Assembly (NCBI RefSeq): GCF_011761985.1 | Contig: NZ_JAASQT010000003.1 | Coordinates: 124,001 to 188,000, forward strand | Length of the DNA stretch: 64,000 nt | Direction: 5' to 3' | DNA from: Brevundimonas terrae | GTDB lineage: Bacteria > Pseudomonadota > Alphaproteobacteria > Caulobacterales > Caulobacteraceae | Shown: in pieces, positions 38,941-48,271 of the stretch | Layout: every line of letters begins with the position of its first letter | Position numbering within the stretch: position 1 is the stretch's first letter | Notes under the pieces: generated by a model | What the model saw: only the letters and a program-made list of their open reading frames with translations | Told to the model about the DNA's origin: nothing | The model's database searches: none | Translations under genes and position numbers: made by a program

Positions 38941-38988
38941 GTCCAATATCTTGGGGGTAACCCCTATGTGGCCCACAATATCTATTGA
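38941..38988. promoter_or_regulatory. Two NrdR-box-like sites, 32 bp apart, upstream of the RNR homologue
   Basis: Site 1 (38941-38956) has CAATATCTTG against the NrdR core CwAtATaTwG (9 of 10). Site 2 (38973-38988), CCACAATATCTATTGA, matches about 12 of 16 of acaCwAtATaTwGtgt. The cores start at 38944 and 38976, exactly 32 bp apart, the spacing typical of paired NrdR boxes. Site 2 ends 56 bp before the ATG of the NrdJ-like gene. Confidence 0.6.
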
Positions 38989-39044
38989 GAATGGTTAAAT
39001 GGCCGCTCTAGGCTGTCTGCTTGATGCAGGCGTGGAGGCGATCC

Positions 39045-41561
39045 ATGAGTGGCGCATTCGATTTTGATAATGCTGTTCGCGGCCTAGAGGTGGAATCACG
39101 GCGTATCGAACGCCCGTCCTCGGTCGCCTCTGTATCTGCGCCTTCAAGCTGGACCGATGCCCGTATCGAGGCATGGCTGGACTGGCTGGAACCGCGCCTG
39201 TCCCCCGCCCATGCCCGCCGATTGGCCAGTGACGGCGACATAGGCCAAGCCCTTGCCCACTGGTTACAGCCTCTGGTCCAGCGCGCTCTGGACGACGGCC
39301 TTTTCGAGACCGCAACCGCCAGCGTCCTTTTGTGTGGTCTTCAACGCGGCTGGGTGGCCCCAGCTGTCAGCGAAGCCGCACAAACCCTGAATTCATTGCC
39401 GCTTAGCGAACCCGATGCGGCGGCCCGACTGGATGATTTCCGCCGCCATGCGCGGGGTGCCCGCCTGTCGGCCATGGCTCTGGCCACGGTCGAAGAGGCC
39501 CTGAATGGCGTCAGTAATGCCGTCATCCGCTGCGAAGGCCCGCGCGAGGCCTGCGGATCGCCCAAGACCAATCCGGCACTGGCCCGCGCCGCCGCCCACG
39601 CCCTGCGCTGCGGTGCATCCGATGCCGATATTGTGCGGGCCATTGAGGGCGAACCTCTGGGTTCGTCCTCCAGCGCGGTCAGTCCACGTCTGGTCATAGA
39701 GGCCGAGCGCGACCTGCTGGCTGCGGGTGGATCACTGGCGCTGCAACTGGCCGAAGCCTCGATCGAGGGCGATGTCGTCATCACCTTCGATCCCGCCGAT
39801 GCGCTGGCCCTGTCGCAAGCCACACTCGAAACGCGCATCCAGTTCGACCTTGAGACCCTCTATAAGGATACCGGCTCTAACTGGCAGAGCGTTCTGGAAA
39901 CGCTGGTGTCCAGCTGGACAGTGCTGTCGGTTCTGATGGTGCCCGCACATCCGAACGCCTCGCCACGTCTGGCTTTCGGCTTGGGCGGATTGGCCGATCT
40001 GGCCCTGCGGCTCGACTATGACAATCCGGCCGATCTGGCGCGTGAAACCGCGACCTTTGTGCGTGCCCACTATACGGCGGCCTCGGTAAGGCTCGCTGAC
40101 CGTTTGGGTCATGCTGATGATGCCGAAACCTGTCATGCGGGTCTGCGCCTGTTCATTCAGGAAGGTGAAGCGGCGCTTCGTCTGGGCCTTTCGCCCTTTG
40201 CTCACCGCGATCTTTACCAGACCGGCGATGGCGAGCCCGCCCCGCGCCTACGTCCGTCCATCGCACATGCTCTGGGACATCAGGGTTGCGACAGCGCCGA
40301 GCGCCATCTGTTCGGCACGCGCACCTTGGCGGGCGAGACGGCCATCAGCTTTGAAACCCTGCACGATCTGGGCTTTACCGAGCTGGAACTGGAAGGTCTG
40401 GAACAGGCTCTGGCATCGGTGGAGTATATGGAGGATGCCTTCCGCAGTCCGGTTCTGGATGGTGGTTTCATCCGCGATGTTCTGGGCCAAGACCCTGCCA
40501 GTGACGCGCCGCTCCTGCCACGCCTCGGTTTTTCGCAAGCCGACATTTGCGCCACTCAAGCACAGGTGCTGGGCTATCCTGACCTGACCCAGTGGCCGGA
40601 TGCGCCACCTGCCCTTGCCGAATGGCTGGCCCTGACTGCCGACGACATAGAAGCCGAAATCGTGGCCGCGCTGGATGGTCTCAGTGACACCCCTGCTCCG
40701 CTGCGGATTGATCTGGACTGGGACGAGACGCTTGTGGATGGCGCACGCGCCATTTCCCATGCCGCCCGCGAAGGTGTCCGCGCCCTGTCCCTGCGCCGCG
40801 CACGCCCGCCTGCCGATTTCGGCTTTGATGCGGACATTCCCCCTGCAGAGCCTGTCACGCCCGAAATCGCGGCGACTTCCAATGCCCCGCAAACCCGTGT
40901 CGTCGAACGCGTGGTCGAACGAGACCGCACCCGCCGCAAGCTGCCAGACCGTCGCAAGGGCTATATCCAGAAGGCCGCTGTCGGGGGCCACAAGGTCTAT
41001 ATCCACACCGGCGAATACGAAGACGGCGAACTGGGCGAAATCTTCATCGACATGCACAAGGAAGGGGCCGCCTTCCGTTCGTTGATGAACAATTTCGCCA
41101 TCGCCATCTCGATTGGCCTGCAATACGGCGTGCCGCTGGACGAGTTTGTCGATGCCTTTGTGTTCACCCGTTTCGAGCCTGCGGGCCGCGTAACGGGCAA
41201 TGACTCGATCCGCTCTGCCACGTCCATTCTCGACTATATTTTCCGCGAACTGGGCGTGTCCTATCTGGACCGTACCGAACTGGCCAATGCCGCCGGCGAA
41301 AGCAGCGATGGCCTCGACAGCCCGAACAATGACGCCGAGACGGTGCCCGCCGCCCGCTTCATTTCCAAGGGCTTTGCGCGCGGTGCCACGCCGGACAATC
41401 TGGTCGTCGTACCGTTCGGTAAAAAACAGGATCGCCCCACACCTGCACCCACCGTATCGGATGCAACCGCCTGTCCGTCTTGCGGCGACTTTGCCCTGCA
41501 AAACCGTGGTGGTGGCTGGACCTGTGACAGTTGCGGGGTAAGTCCGCAGATGCAGGGCTGA
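39045..41561 (+). CDS. Divergent class II ribonucleotide reductase homologue (TSCPD protein), probably catalytically inactive
   Basis: The 838-residue product has three zones. Residues 1-270 have no clear NrdJ motif. Residues about 285-365 ([12 protein letters not shown], then [27 protein letters not shown]) align with the barrel part after the active site of NrdJ. Residues about 629-745 ([72 protein letters not shown]) are almost canonical NrdJ C-terminal (TSCPD) sequence. A CPSCG/CDSCG tail follows. The catalytic loop NPCSE and the thiyl cysteine are absent. GGAGG seven bases before ATG 39045 fixes the start. Role unknown; allosteric or regulatory partner is possible. Confidence 0.75.
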   Translation: MSGAFDFDNAVRGLEVESRRIERPSSVASVSAPSSWTDARIEAWLDWLEPRLSPAHARRLASDGDIGQALAHWLQPLVQRALDDGLFETATASVLLCGLQRGWVAPAVSEAAQTLNSLPLSEPDAAARLDDFRRHARGARLSAMALATVEEALNGVSNAVIRCEGPREACGSPKTNPALARAAAHALRCGASDADIVRAIEGEPLGSSSSAVSPRLVIEAERDLLAAGGSLALQLAEASIEGDVVITFDPADALALSQATLETRIQFDLETLYKDTGSNWQSVLETLVSSWTVLSVLMVPAHPNASPRLAFGLGGLADLALRLDYDNPADLARETATFVRAHYTAASVRLADRLGHADDAETCHAGLRLFIQEGEAALRLGLSPFAHRDLYQTGDGEPAPRLRPSIAHALGHQGCDSAERHLFGTRTLAGETAISFETLHDLGFTELELEGLEQALASVEYMEDAFRSPVLDGGFIRDVLGQDPASDAPLLPRLGFSQADICATQAQVLGYPDLTQWPDAPPALAEWLALTADDIEAEIVAALDGLSDTPAPLRIDLDWDETLVDGARAISHAAREGVRALSLRRARPPADFGFDADIPPAEPVTPEIAATSNAPQTRVVERVVERDRTRRKLPDRRKGYIQKAAVGGHKVYIHTGEYEDGELGEIFIDMHKEGAAFRSLMNNFAIAISIGLQYGVPLDEFVDAFVFTRFEPAGRVTGNDSIRSATSILDYIFRELGVSYLDRTELANAAGESSDGLDSPNNDAETVPAARFISKGFARGATPDNLVVVPFGKKQDRPTPAPTVSDATACPSCGDFALQNRGGGWTCDSCGVSPQMQG

Positions 41562-41639
41562 TCTTTCACGGCACAGATTGTCGGCACGGGACTTGCTGAT
41601 TTTCGGTCCTGACTGCCTGACAGGACAAGGAACTGTGCC

Positions 41640-42137
41640 ATGACGAACCGTGCCACGCCGCTCGCCGCATTGACGCTAATGCTGGTCAGCCTTGCTGCGC
41701 CTTCAATGGCCCAGAACCAGAGCCAGATCGCACAGGTCCGCGCCGGTTCGTCCTGCCCCGGTTGCAACCTGTTCCAGGGTGATTTCACCTATATGGAAAA
41801 GGCCGGACTGAACCTGTCCGGCGCACGGCTGCGTCAGGCCGATATGACCTTGGCCGTCTGGAACCGCGTGCGCCTGAACGAGGCGGACCTGCGTGATATC
41901 AATGCCTATGGCTCGGTGATGTCGAGCGCCAACTTTGCCAATGCCGACCTGACCAATGCGTCGCTGGTCGGGGCATGGTTGCAAGGTTCCAACTGGAGTG
42001 GTGCCAAGCTGGAAGGGACCAACCTGTCGGGAGCCGACCTTTCGCGCGGGCGTGGCCTGACACAGTCGCAACTGTCCCAAGCCTGTGGTGACAGTTCAAC
42101 CATCCTGCCTCAGGGCCTGACCATCCCAAGCTGCTGA
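41640..42137 (+). CDS. Exported pentapeptide-repeat protein with cysteine caps (first of pair)
   Basis: The 165-residue product has a signal peptide (APSMAQ, about 25), a CPGC pair at the start of the repeat region, and about 20 pentapeptide repeats of the A(D/N)Lxx type (NLSGARLRQADMT and others). A conserved tail LTQSQLSQACGDSSTILPQG...C closes it. Pentapeptide repeats form a right-handed beta-helix. The two cysteine pairs, one at each end, could cap the helix with disulfides in the periplasm. No enzymatic motif is visible. Confidence 0.82.
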   Translation: MTNRATPLAALTLMLVSLAAPSMAQNQSQIAQVRAGSSCPGCNLFQGDFTYMEKAGLNLSGARLRQADMTLAVWNRVRLNEADLRDINAYGSVMSSANFANADLTNASLVGAWLQGSNWSGAKLEGTNLSGADLSRGRGLTQSQLSQACGDSSTILPQGLTIPSC

Positions 42138-42219
42138 TCTAGAACAGCTTTCATTTCGGCCACAACCGTTACGCCGATTTAAGTAGGCTTTCGCGCCCCC
42201 AAGGGGCATCTACTGTCCT

Positions 42220-43017
42220 ATGAACAAGGCACGCGCCAAAACTTCTGTGACGTCTCTGCTGCTGGCTGCTGTCGCTTGCATGAGCTCAGCCCTGCCCGCA
42301 CAGGCTCTGTCACTGACTGTGCAGAACCGCGACGTGGCGCGGGCCATCTCGCTGGGCGGCGTCTGCACGGGATGCGAACTGTCCGGCCGTGATCTCAGCG
42401 GCGCGAATATGGCAGGCGCATCATTCCGCGACTCCACCTTTATCGGAGCCAATCTGCGCGGCGCCAGCATGCTCGGCACGAATTTCACAGGCTCGGATTT
42501 CGAGCGGGCCGATATTCGCGGTGCCAATCTGGCGGGCTCCAACTTCCGCGGCACAGACCTGACCGAAGCCCGCATGACCGGTGTGGTTGCCGCCGGTACC
42601 AGCTTTACCGGTTCGGACCTGACCGATGCGTCTCTGGACAATGCCGAGTTAACCGGTGCCGTCTTTACCGCCGCCGATCTGACGCGAACCAACCTTAGTG
42701 GCAGCCGCATGGTCGGCGTAACGCTGAGCGGTGTCGATGCCACCCGCGCCAACTTCTCCAATACCGAGATACTGGCCTCGAACCTGAGCGGCAGCGACTT
42801 CTCCAGAGCCGATTTCACGGATGCGCGGCTCGATAATTCCCGCCTGCGCCACAGCGACTTCAGCCGGACCAATTTCCACAACGCCTCCCTGCGGCGCACC
42901 GATATTCGCGGCACCGACCTGTCGGATGCCCACAACCTGACCCAAAGCCAGATCAATCAGGCCTGTGGCGATCGCTCGACCCGTCTGCCACGCGGACTTC
43001 GCGTCTCCACCTGCTGA
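42220..43017 (+). CDS. Exported pentapeptide-repeat protein with cysteine caps (second of pair)
   Basis: The 265-residue product repeats the plan of its neighbour: signal peptide (ALPAQA, about 28), CTGC before the repeats, a longer run of A(D/N)(L/F)xG-type pentapeptides (about residues 45-240), then LTQSQINQACGDRSTRLPRG...C. The first gene lies 82 bp upstream, so the two look like tandem paralogues of different repeat number. Function unknown. Confidence 0.82.
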   Translation: MNKARAKTSVTSLLLAAVACMSSALPAQALSLTVQNRDVARAISLGGVCTGCELSGRDLSGANMAGASFRDSTFIGANLRGASMLGTNFTGSDFERADIRGANLAGSNFRGTDLTEARMTGVVAAGTSFTGSDLTDASLDNAELTGAVFTAADLTRTNLSGSRMVGVTLSGVDATRANFSNTEILASNLSGSDFSRADFTDARLDNSRLRHSDFSRTNFHNASLRRTDIRGTDLSDAHNLTQSQINQACGDRSTRLPRGLRVSTC

Positions 43018-43040
43018 TCCAGATCACAACGCATACAAAA

Positions 43041-43070
43041 AAGGGCGGCCCGCAATGGCCGCCCTTTTTA
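43041..43070. terminator. Bidirectional terminator after the pentapeptide pair and aspS
   Basis: AAGGGCGGCC and GGCCGCCCTT form a 10-bp stem with a CGCAAT loop; A-run before and T-run after. Confidence 0.88.
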
Positions 43071-43096
43071 TTTGTCAGTCGCCGTGGCGCTGCCGA

Positions 43097-44929
43097 TCAA
43101 GCCTTGATCGGCAGTTGGGTACGGATCGACAGCTCCTTCAGTTGGCGGTCTTCGGCATCCGAAGGGGCGTTCATCATCAGGTCCTGACCCTGCTGGTTCA
43201 GCGGGAAGGCGATGACTTCGCGGATCGCCGTCTGGTTGGCCAGCAGCATCACGATACGGTCGATACCCGGTGCCAGACCACCGTGCGGCGGTGCGCCGTA
43301 ACGGAAGGCGTTCAGCATGCCGCCGAACTGTTCTTCGACGACCGAAGAGTCGTAACCGGCGATCTCGAAGGCCTTGAGCATGATCTCGGCCTTGTGGTTA
43401 CGGATCGCGCCCGAGCACAGCTCATAGCCGTTGCAGACGATGTCGTACTGATAGGCGCGGATGGTCAGCGGGTCTTGCGTTTCCAGCGCTTCCATACCGC
43501 CCTGCGGCATCGAGAACGGGTTGTGCGAGAAGTCGACCTTCTTCTCTTCTTCCGACCATTCGAACATCGGGAAGTCGACGATCCAGCAGAATTTGAACTG
43601 CTCTTCGTCCACCAGCTTCAGCTCAGTACCGACGCGGGTACGGGCAAGGCCAGCAAACTTGGCAAACACGGCCGGATCACCGGCAGTGAAGAAGGCGGCA
43701 TCGCCCTTGCCGAGGCCCAACGAAGCCATCAGGGCTTCGGTCGGCTCTTGGCCGAGGTTCTTGGCAATCGGGCCGCCCCATGCCTGCTGGTCGTCGGACC
43801 AGAAGATGTAGCCGAGGCCCGGCTGGCCTTCGCCCTGCGCCCACGAGTTCATACGGTCGCAGAAGGCGCGCGAACCACCGGTCGGGGCCGGAATGGCCCA
43901 GACAGCGTTCTTGGCATCAGCGCCGAGGATCTTGGCGAACAGGCCGAAACCACCTTCGCGGAAGTGGTCCGAAACGTCCTGCATCTTGATCGGGTTACGC
44001 AGGTCCGGCTTGTCCGAACCGTACCACTTCATCGACTGGGCATAGGTCAGACGCTCGAAGCCCTTGTGCTCCATGGTCTGGCCGAAATCGTTGGTGAAGG
44101 TGTGGGTGCCGTCGATCGGCGACACCGGCTTGCCCTCGCCGAACTCGTTGAACACGCCGTTCATCAGCGGCTCGATGACCTGGAACACGTCTTCTTGGGT
44201 AACGAAGCTCATTTCCACGTCGAGCTGGTAGAATTCCAGCGAACGGTCGGCGCGCAGGTCTTCGTCGCGGAAGCACGGCGCGATCTGGAAGTAGCGGTCG
44301 AAGCCCGACACCATCAGCAGTTGCTTGAACTGTTGCGGTGCCTGCGGCAGCGCATAGAACTTGCCCGGATGCATGCGCGACGGCACGAGGAAGTCGCGCG
44401 CGCCTTCCGGCGACGATGCCGTCAGGATCGGGGTCTGGTACTCAAGGAAGCCCTGCTCGACCATGCGCTGACGGATCGAGTGGATCACCTTGGAGCGCAG
44501 CACGATATTCTTGTGCAGGGTCTCGCGGCGCAGGTCGAGGAAGCGGTTCTTCAGGCGGATTTCTTCCGGATATTCCGGCTCGCCAAAGACCGGCAGCGGC
44601 AGTTCGGCGGCTTCCGACAGGACTTCAACCGACTGGACGCGGACTTCGATCGCACCGGTCGGCAGGTTGGCATTGGTGGTCTCTGCCGAGCGGGCGATCA
44701 CTTCGCCGTCGATGCAGATCACGCTTTCGGCGCGCAGGCGCTCGACAGCGTCAAAGCCCGGCGTTTCGGGGTGCAGGACCAGTTGCGTCAGGCCATAGTG
44801 GTCACGCAGGTCGATAAACAGCAGACCGCCGTGATCGCGCTTGCGGTGGACCCAGCCCGACAGACGGACAGACGAACCAGCATCGGAGGCGCGGAGCGCG
44901 CCGCAGGTATGGGAGCGGTAGGCGTGCAT
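43097..44929 (-). CDS. aspS: Aspartyl-tRNA synthetase
   Basis: The 610-residue product has an anticodon-binding OB domain ([23 protein letters not shown]). Class II motifs follow: [60 protein letters not shown], and [11 protein letters not shown]. The GAD insertion domain and length fit the bacterial type, which in many alphaproteobacteria also charges tRNA-Asn. Its promoter region is shared with the divergent hdaA. Confidence 0.97.
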   Translation of the reverse strand: MHAYRSHTCGALRASDAGSSVRLSGWVHRKRDHGGLLFIDLRDHYGLTQLVLHPETPGFDAVERLRAESVICIDGEVIARSAETTNANLPTGAIEVRVQSVEVLSEAAELPLPVFGEPEYPEEIRLKNRFLDLRRETLHKNIVLRSKVIHSIRQRMVEQGFLEYQTPILTASSPEGARDFLVPSRMHPGKFYALPQAPQQFKQLLMVSGFDRYFQIAPCFRDEDLRADRSLEFYQLDVEMSFVTQEDVFQVIEPLMNGVFNEFGEGKPVSPIDGTHTFTNDFGQTMEHKGFERLTYAQSMKWYGSDKPDLRNPIKMQDVSDHFREGGFGLFAKILGADAKNAVWAIPAPTGGSRAFCDRMNSWAQGEGQPGLGYIFWSDDQQAWGGPIAKNLGQEPTEALMASLGLGKGDAAFFTAGDPAVFAKFAGLARTRVGTELKLVDEEQFKFCWIVDFPMFEWSEEEKKVDFSHNPFSMPQGGMEALETQDPLTIRAYQYDIVCNGYELCSGAIRNHKAEIMLKAFEIAGYDSSVVEEQFGGMLNAFRYGAPPHGGLAPGIDRIVMLLANQTAIREVIAFPLNQQGQDLMMNAPSDAEDRQLKELSIRTQLPIKA

Positions 44930-45148
44930 TATGAATCGTTCAAACAGTAAGGCCGCGCGCGCGGCGGAAATTGAAGGCCGTAGGGCGCACTAAAGCCCCT
45001 GAAAGTCAAGTTTTGAACGCCCTTTTGGCCGCCTTAACCCAAGACTTGATCGCGTGCTGGCTCCCCTGCCGCGTGCGGCCCGTCACCAAACCACATGGCT
45101 TTGAGCGATTCCGTGCCCGCGCGTTAAAAACGCCGTTCCATTGCTTCA

Positions 45149-45154
45149 TCCCCA
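45149..45154 (+). promoter_or_regulatory. Candidate DnaA W-box upstream of hdaA
   Basis: TCCCCA equals the weak DnaA site named W-box at the Caulobacter origin. A six-base match alone is weak; the nearby G-box makes it more interesting. Confidence 0.3.
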
Positions 45155-45218
45155 ATCCGGCACAACGGCGCCAATTTTTCCCACAGGCCACCCCTCAAAT
45201 GCCCCACAGCTAGTGGTT

Positions 45219-45236
45219 TGATCCACAAGACCCACA
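45219..45236 (+). promoter_or_regulatory. DnaA G-box and adjacent related box upstream of hdaA
   Basis: TGATCCACA (45219-45227) is an exact Caulobacter G-box. It is immediately followed by AGACCCACA (45228-45236), two bases different. TGCCCCACA at 45200-45208 is also close. The start codon of hdaA lies 68 bp downstream. Confidence 0.55.
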
Positions 45237-45304
45237 AGATCGTCCACCAGACTCACATGGGGCGCCCCGAGACGGATCGTGAATTGCAGTGTTATGAATT
45301 TGAC

Positions 45305-45988
45305 ATGTCCGCAACCCGCGCTCATTTGGCCCAGATGCAACTTCGCCTCCCGCTCAAGCAGGAGACGTCGCGCCGTGCCTCTACCCTCACCGTGTCCGGC
45401 TCCAATGCCGTCGCGGCGACGGCGCTCGAGGACTGGCCCAGCGAGCCCGGCTCGATCATGGCGCTTTATGGCCCGCAAGGCTGTGGCAAGAGCCACATGG
45501 CCGCCGCATGGGTCGAGCGCGTCGGGGCCATCGCCCTGCATGGCGAAGAAGCCTCATGGTGTGATCTGGCGCAACTGGAAGGCCGCCCTGTCCTGCTTGA
45601 AGAGGCCGACGGTGCCGATGACGAAGCCCTGTTCCACCTTATCAATCTGACGCAGGCCACAGGCGGTGCACTCCTGATGGTATCGCGCGATCCGCCTGCC
45701 TCGTGGATGACGCGCCTGCCCGATCTGCGTTCACGCCTGAACGCCATCCGCACCATCGCCGTCGAGGTGCCGGATGATGCGGTTCTGGCCGCCATGCTGA
45801 AAAACGCCTTTGCCGCGCGTAACATCGTGCCGGGTGAAGGGGTGATCGATTATCTGGTGCGCCGCATCGACCGTTCGGCCCAGTCCGCCGAGATGATTGT
45901 TGACCGTCTGGACATCTATAATCGCCCCGTGACGCGTGTTTTGGCCCGTCAGGTGCTCGAAGGCGATTTTACCGCAGGACTTTCCTAG
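45305..45988 (+). CDS. hdaA: HdaA, DnaA-related replication initiation inhibitor
   Basis: The 227-residue product has LAQMQLRLPLK near the start, the clamp-binding motif of Hda proteins (QLxLPL type). It then has a single AAA+ domain with GPQGCGKSH (Walker A) and a sensor/lid region. It lacks the DNA-binding domain of DnaA. HdaA with the DNA polymerase sliding clamp stimulates ATP hydrolysis by DnaA and prevents early re-initiation. Its place before ppk-ppx fits Caulobacter gene order. The start at MSATRAHLAQM was chosen over an in-frame ATG at 45218. Confidence 0.9.
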   Translation: MSATRAHLAQMQLRLPLKQETSRRASTLTVSGSNAVAATALEDWPSEPGSIMALYGPQGCGKSHMAAAWVERVGAIALHGEEASWCDLAQLEGRPVLLEEADGADDEALFHLINLTQATGGALLMVSRDPPASWMTRLPDLRSRLNAIRTIAVEVPDDAVLAAMLKNAFAARNIVPGEGVIDYLVRRIDRSAQSAEMIVDRLDIYNRPVTRVLARQVLEGDFTAGLS

Positions 45989-46042
45989 GCTTTTCAAGCA
46001 ATCGCGCTTGCAGACGTCACACTGGCGAGCGACAAATCTGTC

Positions 46043-48271
46043 ATGACCGATTTCACTCCCACGACAACCAATGCCGGCGAGGTCGTTCCGTCCTCGCGTG
46101 CGCCGCAACTGGAACTGAACGAAGCCCTGCTGGCCTCGCCAGAACGGTTCATCAATCGCGAGCTGTCGTGGCTGGCCTTTAATGGCCGTGTGCTGGAAGA
46201 AGCCGCCAACGAAGCGCACCCGCTTCTGGAGCGCGTGCGCTTCCTGTCGATCTCGGCCAATAATCTCGACGAGTTCTTCATGACCCGCGTGGCGGGCCTG
46301 AAGGGTCAGGTGCGCGAGCATGTACGCGTGGTGTCGCCCGACGGCCTGACGCCCGCCGAGCAGCTTGAAAAGGTCAATGCCGCTGCGGGCAGCCTGATGG
46401 CCGAGCAACAGCGCCAGTGGCGTATCCTGCATCGCGAAATGACCAAGGCGGGGATCGATATTGTCGATGCCAGCCGCATCACCAAGACCGAACGTGATCG
46501 CCTTGAACCGGAGTTTCTGAACCGCCTGTTTGCGGTTCTGACCCCGATGGCCATTGATCCGGCCCACCCCTTCCCCTTCCTGCCCAATCTCGGCTTCTCG
46601 CTGGCGCTGAAGCTGCGCCGCAACAGCGACAACCGCATCCTGTATGCGCTGGTGCCGGTGCCGACACAGGTGCGCCGTTTCTGGGCCTTGCCGACCGATG
46701 GCCGCTCGACGCCGGGCAAGACCCGCTATGTGCCGCTGGAAGGTCTGCTACTCAGCTTTATCGACCACCTCTTCCCCGGCTGCAAAGTGCTGGAAAAGGG
46801 TCTGTTCCGCCTGATCCGCGATTCCGATATCGAGATCGAGGAAGAGGCCGAAGATCTGGTCATGGAGTTCGAGGAGGCCCTGAAACAGCGCCGCCTCGGC
46901 TCGGTCGTCCGCATCAAGATTCAGGCCGACATGCCCGATGACCTGCGCGAATTCATCATCGGAGAACTGCACGCCCAGCCACAGGATGTCGTTATCGTGG
47001 ACGGCATGCTGGGTCTGGCCCAACTGTCCGAGCTGATTCCGGCGGGCCATCCCGAGCTTAAGTTCAAAGGCTATGAGCCGCGTTATCCCGAGCGGGTGCG
47101 TGACAATGGCGGCGATGTCTTTGCGGCGATCCGCGAAAAGGACATGCTGATCCACCACCCGTTCGAAAGCTTCGATGTGGTGGTGCAGTTCCTGCGTCAG
47201 GCGGCGCGTGACCCGAACGTCATCGCCATCAAACAGACCCTTTATCGCACGTCGAAAGACAGCCCCATCGTCGCGGCCCTGATCGAGGCCGCCGAGGCAG
47301 GCAAGAACGTCACCGCCCTGATCGAGCTAAAGGCGCGTTTCGACGAGGAAGCCAACCTGCGCTGGGCCCGCCAGATGGAGCGGGCGGGCGTGCATGTGGT
47401 GTTCGGCTTTGTCGAATACAAAACCCACGCCAAGCTCAGCGTCGTCGTGCGACGCGAAGCCGATGCCCTGCGCACCTATTGCCACTTTGGCACCGGCAAC
47501 TACCACCCGACCACGGCCAAGATTTACACCGACCTCAGCCTGTTCACCTGCAATCCCGAACTGGGCATGGATGCGACACGGGTGTTCAACTACATCACCG
47601 GCTATGCCGCGCCCGATGAACTGGAACGCTTGGTCGTCTCGCCGCTGAATATGAAGTCCACCCTGCTGGAACTGATCGGCAAGGAAATGTCGGCAGCGGC
47701 CATGGGCAAGCCCGCCGCCATCTGGGCCAAGATGAACTCTATAGTGGACCCCGAAATCATCGACGCCCTTTACCGCGCCAGCCAGTGGGGCGTGCGTATC
47801 GAACTGGTGGTGCGTGGCATCTGCTGTCTGCGTCCGGGGGTCAAAGGTCTGTCGGAAAATATCCGCGTGAAGTCGATTGTGGGCCGCTTCCTTGAGCACA
47901 GCCGCATCGTTGCCTTTGCCAATGGCCATGACCTGCCCTCCAACAAGGCCAAGCTGTTCATTTCCTCGGCCGACTGGATGCCCCGCAATCTGGACCGCCG
48001 TGTTGAACTGATGACCCCGATCCTGAACCCGACGGTTCACGATCAGGTGCTGGACCAGATCATGGTCGCCAACCTGAAAGACGACGTCCAGTCATGGACG
48101 CTGCAAAAGGATGGCACCTATAACCGGGTCAAGGCATCCACCACCGAGCGTCCCTTCTCGGCGCACAAATATTTCATGACCAACCCAAGTCTGTCGGGCC
48201 GTGGGCGCAAGGTGAAAACCCTGCCCGCCACCCTGTCCTATGGTGGTTCACGCTCCAACAAGGCCGGCTGA
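46043..48271 (+). CDS. ppk: Polyphosphate kinase 1
   Basis: The 742-residue product has [19 protein letters not shown] near the start and the autophosphorylation motif [11 protein letters not shown] with His481. The other PPK1 blocks [14 protein letters not shown] and [13 protein letters not shown] are present, as is [16 protein letters not shown]. It makes polyphosphate from ATP. Its TGA overlaps the ATG of ppx by one base (TGATG), so polymer synthesis and breakdown enzymes are co-translated. Confidence 0.97.
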   Translation: MTDFTPTTTNAGEVVPSSRAPQLELNEALLASPERFINRELSWLAFNGRVLEEAANEAHPLLERVRFLSISANNLDEFFMTRVAGLKGQVREHVRVVSPDGLTPAEQLEKVNAAAGSLMAEQQRQWRILHREMTKAGIDIVDASRITKTERDRLEPEFLNRLFAVLTPMAIDPAHPFPFLPNLGFSLALKLRRNSDNRILYALVPVPTQVRRFWALPTDGRSTPGKTRYVPLEGLLLSFIDHLFPGCKVLEKGLFRLIRDSDIEIEEEAEDLVMEFEEALKQRRLGSVVRIKIQADMPDDLREFIIGELHAQPQDVVIVDGMLGLAQLSELIPAGHPELKFKGYEPRYPERVRDNGGDVFAAIREKDMLIHHPFESFDVVVQFLRQAARDPNVIAIKQTLYRTSKDSPIVAALIEAAEAGKNVTALIELKARFDEEANLRWARQMERAGVHVVFGFVEYKTHAKLSVVVRREADALRTYCHFGTGNYHPTTAKIYTDLSLFTCNPELGMDATRVFNYITGYAAPDELERLVVSPLNMKSTLLELIGKEMSAAAMGKPAAIWAKMNSIVDPEIIDALYRASQWGVRIELVVRGICCLRPGVKGLSENIRVKSIVGRFLEHSRIVAFANGHDLPSNKAKLFISSADWMPRNLDRRVELMTPILNPTVHDQVLDQIMVANLKDDVQSWTLQKDGTYNRVKASTTERPFSAHKYFMTNPSLSGRGRKVKTLPATLSYGGSRSNKAG

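Larger units (their letters stand above)
44930..45304. other. aspS-hdaA intergenic region (375 bp)
   Basis: No gene is visible. The hdaA side carries a GATTC methylation site for CcrM (45107-45111), a TCCCCA W-box (45149-45154), and a cluster of DnaA-box-like sequences near 45177-45236. An ATG at 45218 in the hdaA frame is not supported by conservation. Confidence 0.5.

Noticed and set aside
39045..41561. Active class II ribonucleotide reductase
   Set aside because: The catalytic NPCSE loop and barrel cysteines are missing despite the well-kept C-terminal part.
42965..44950. 661-codon open frame antisense to aspS
   Set aside because: Translation has no motif; aspS on the minus strand is unmistakable.
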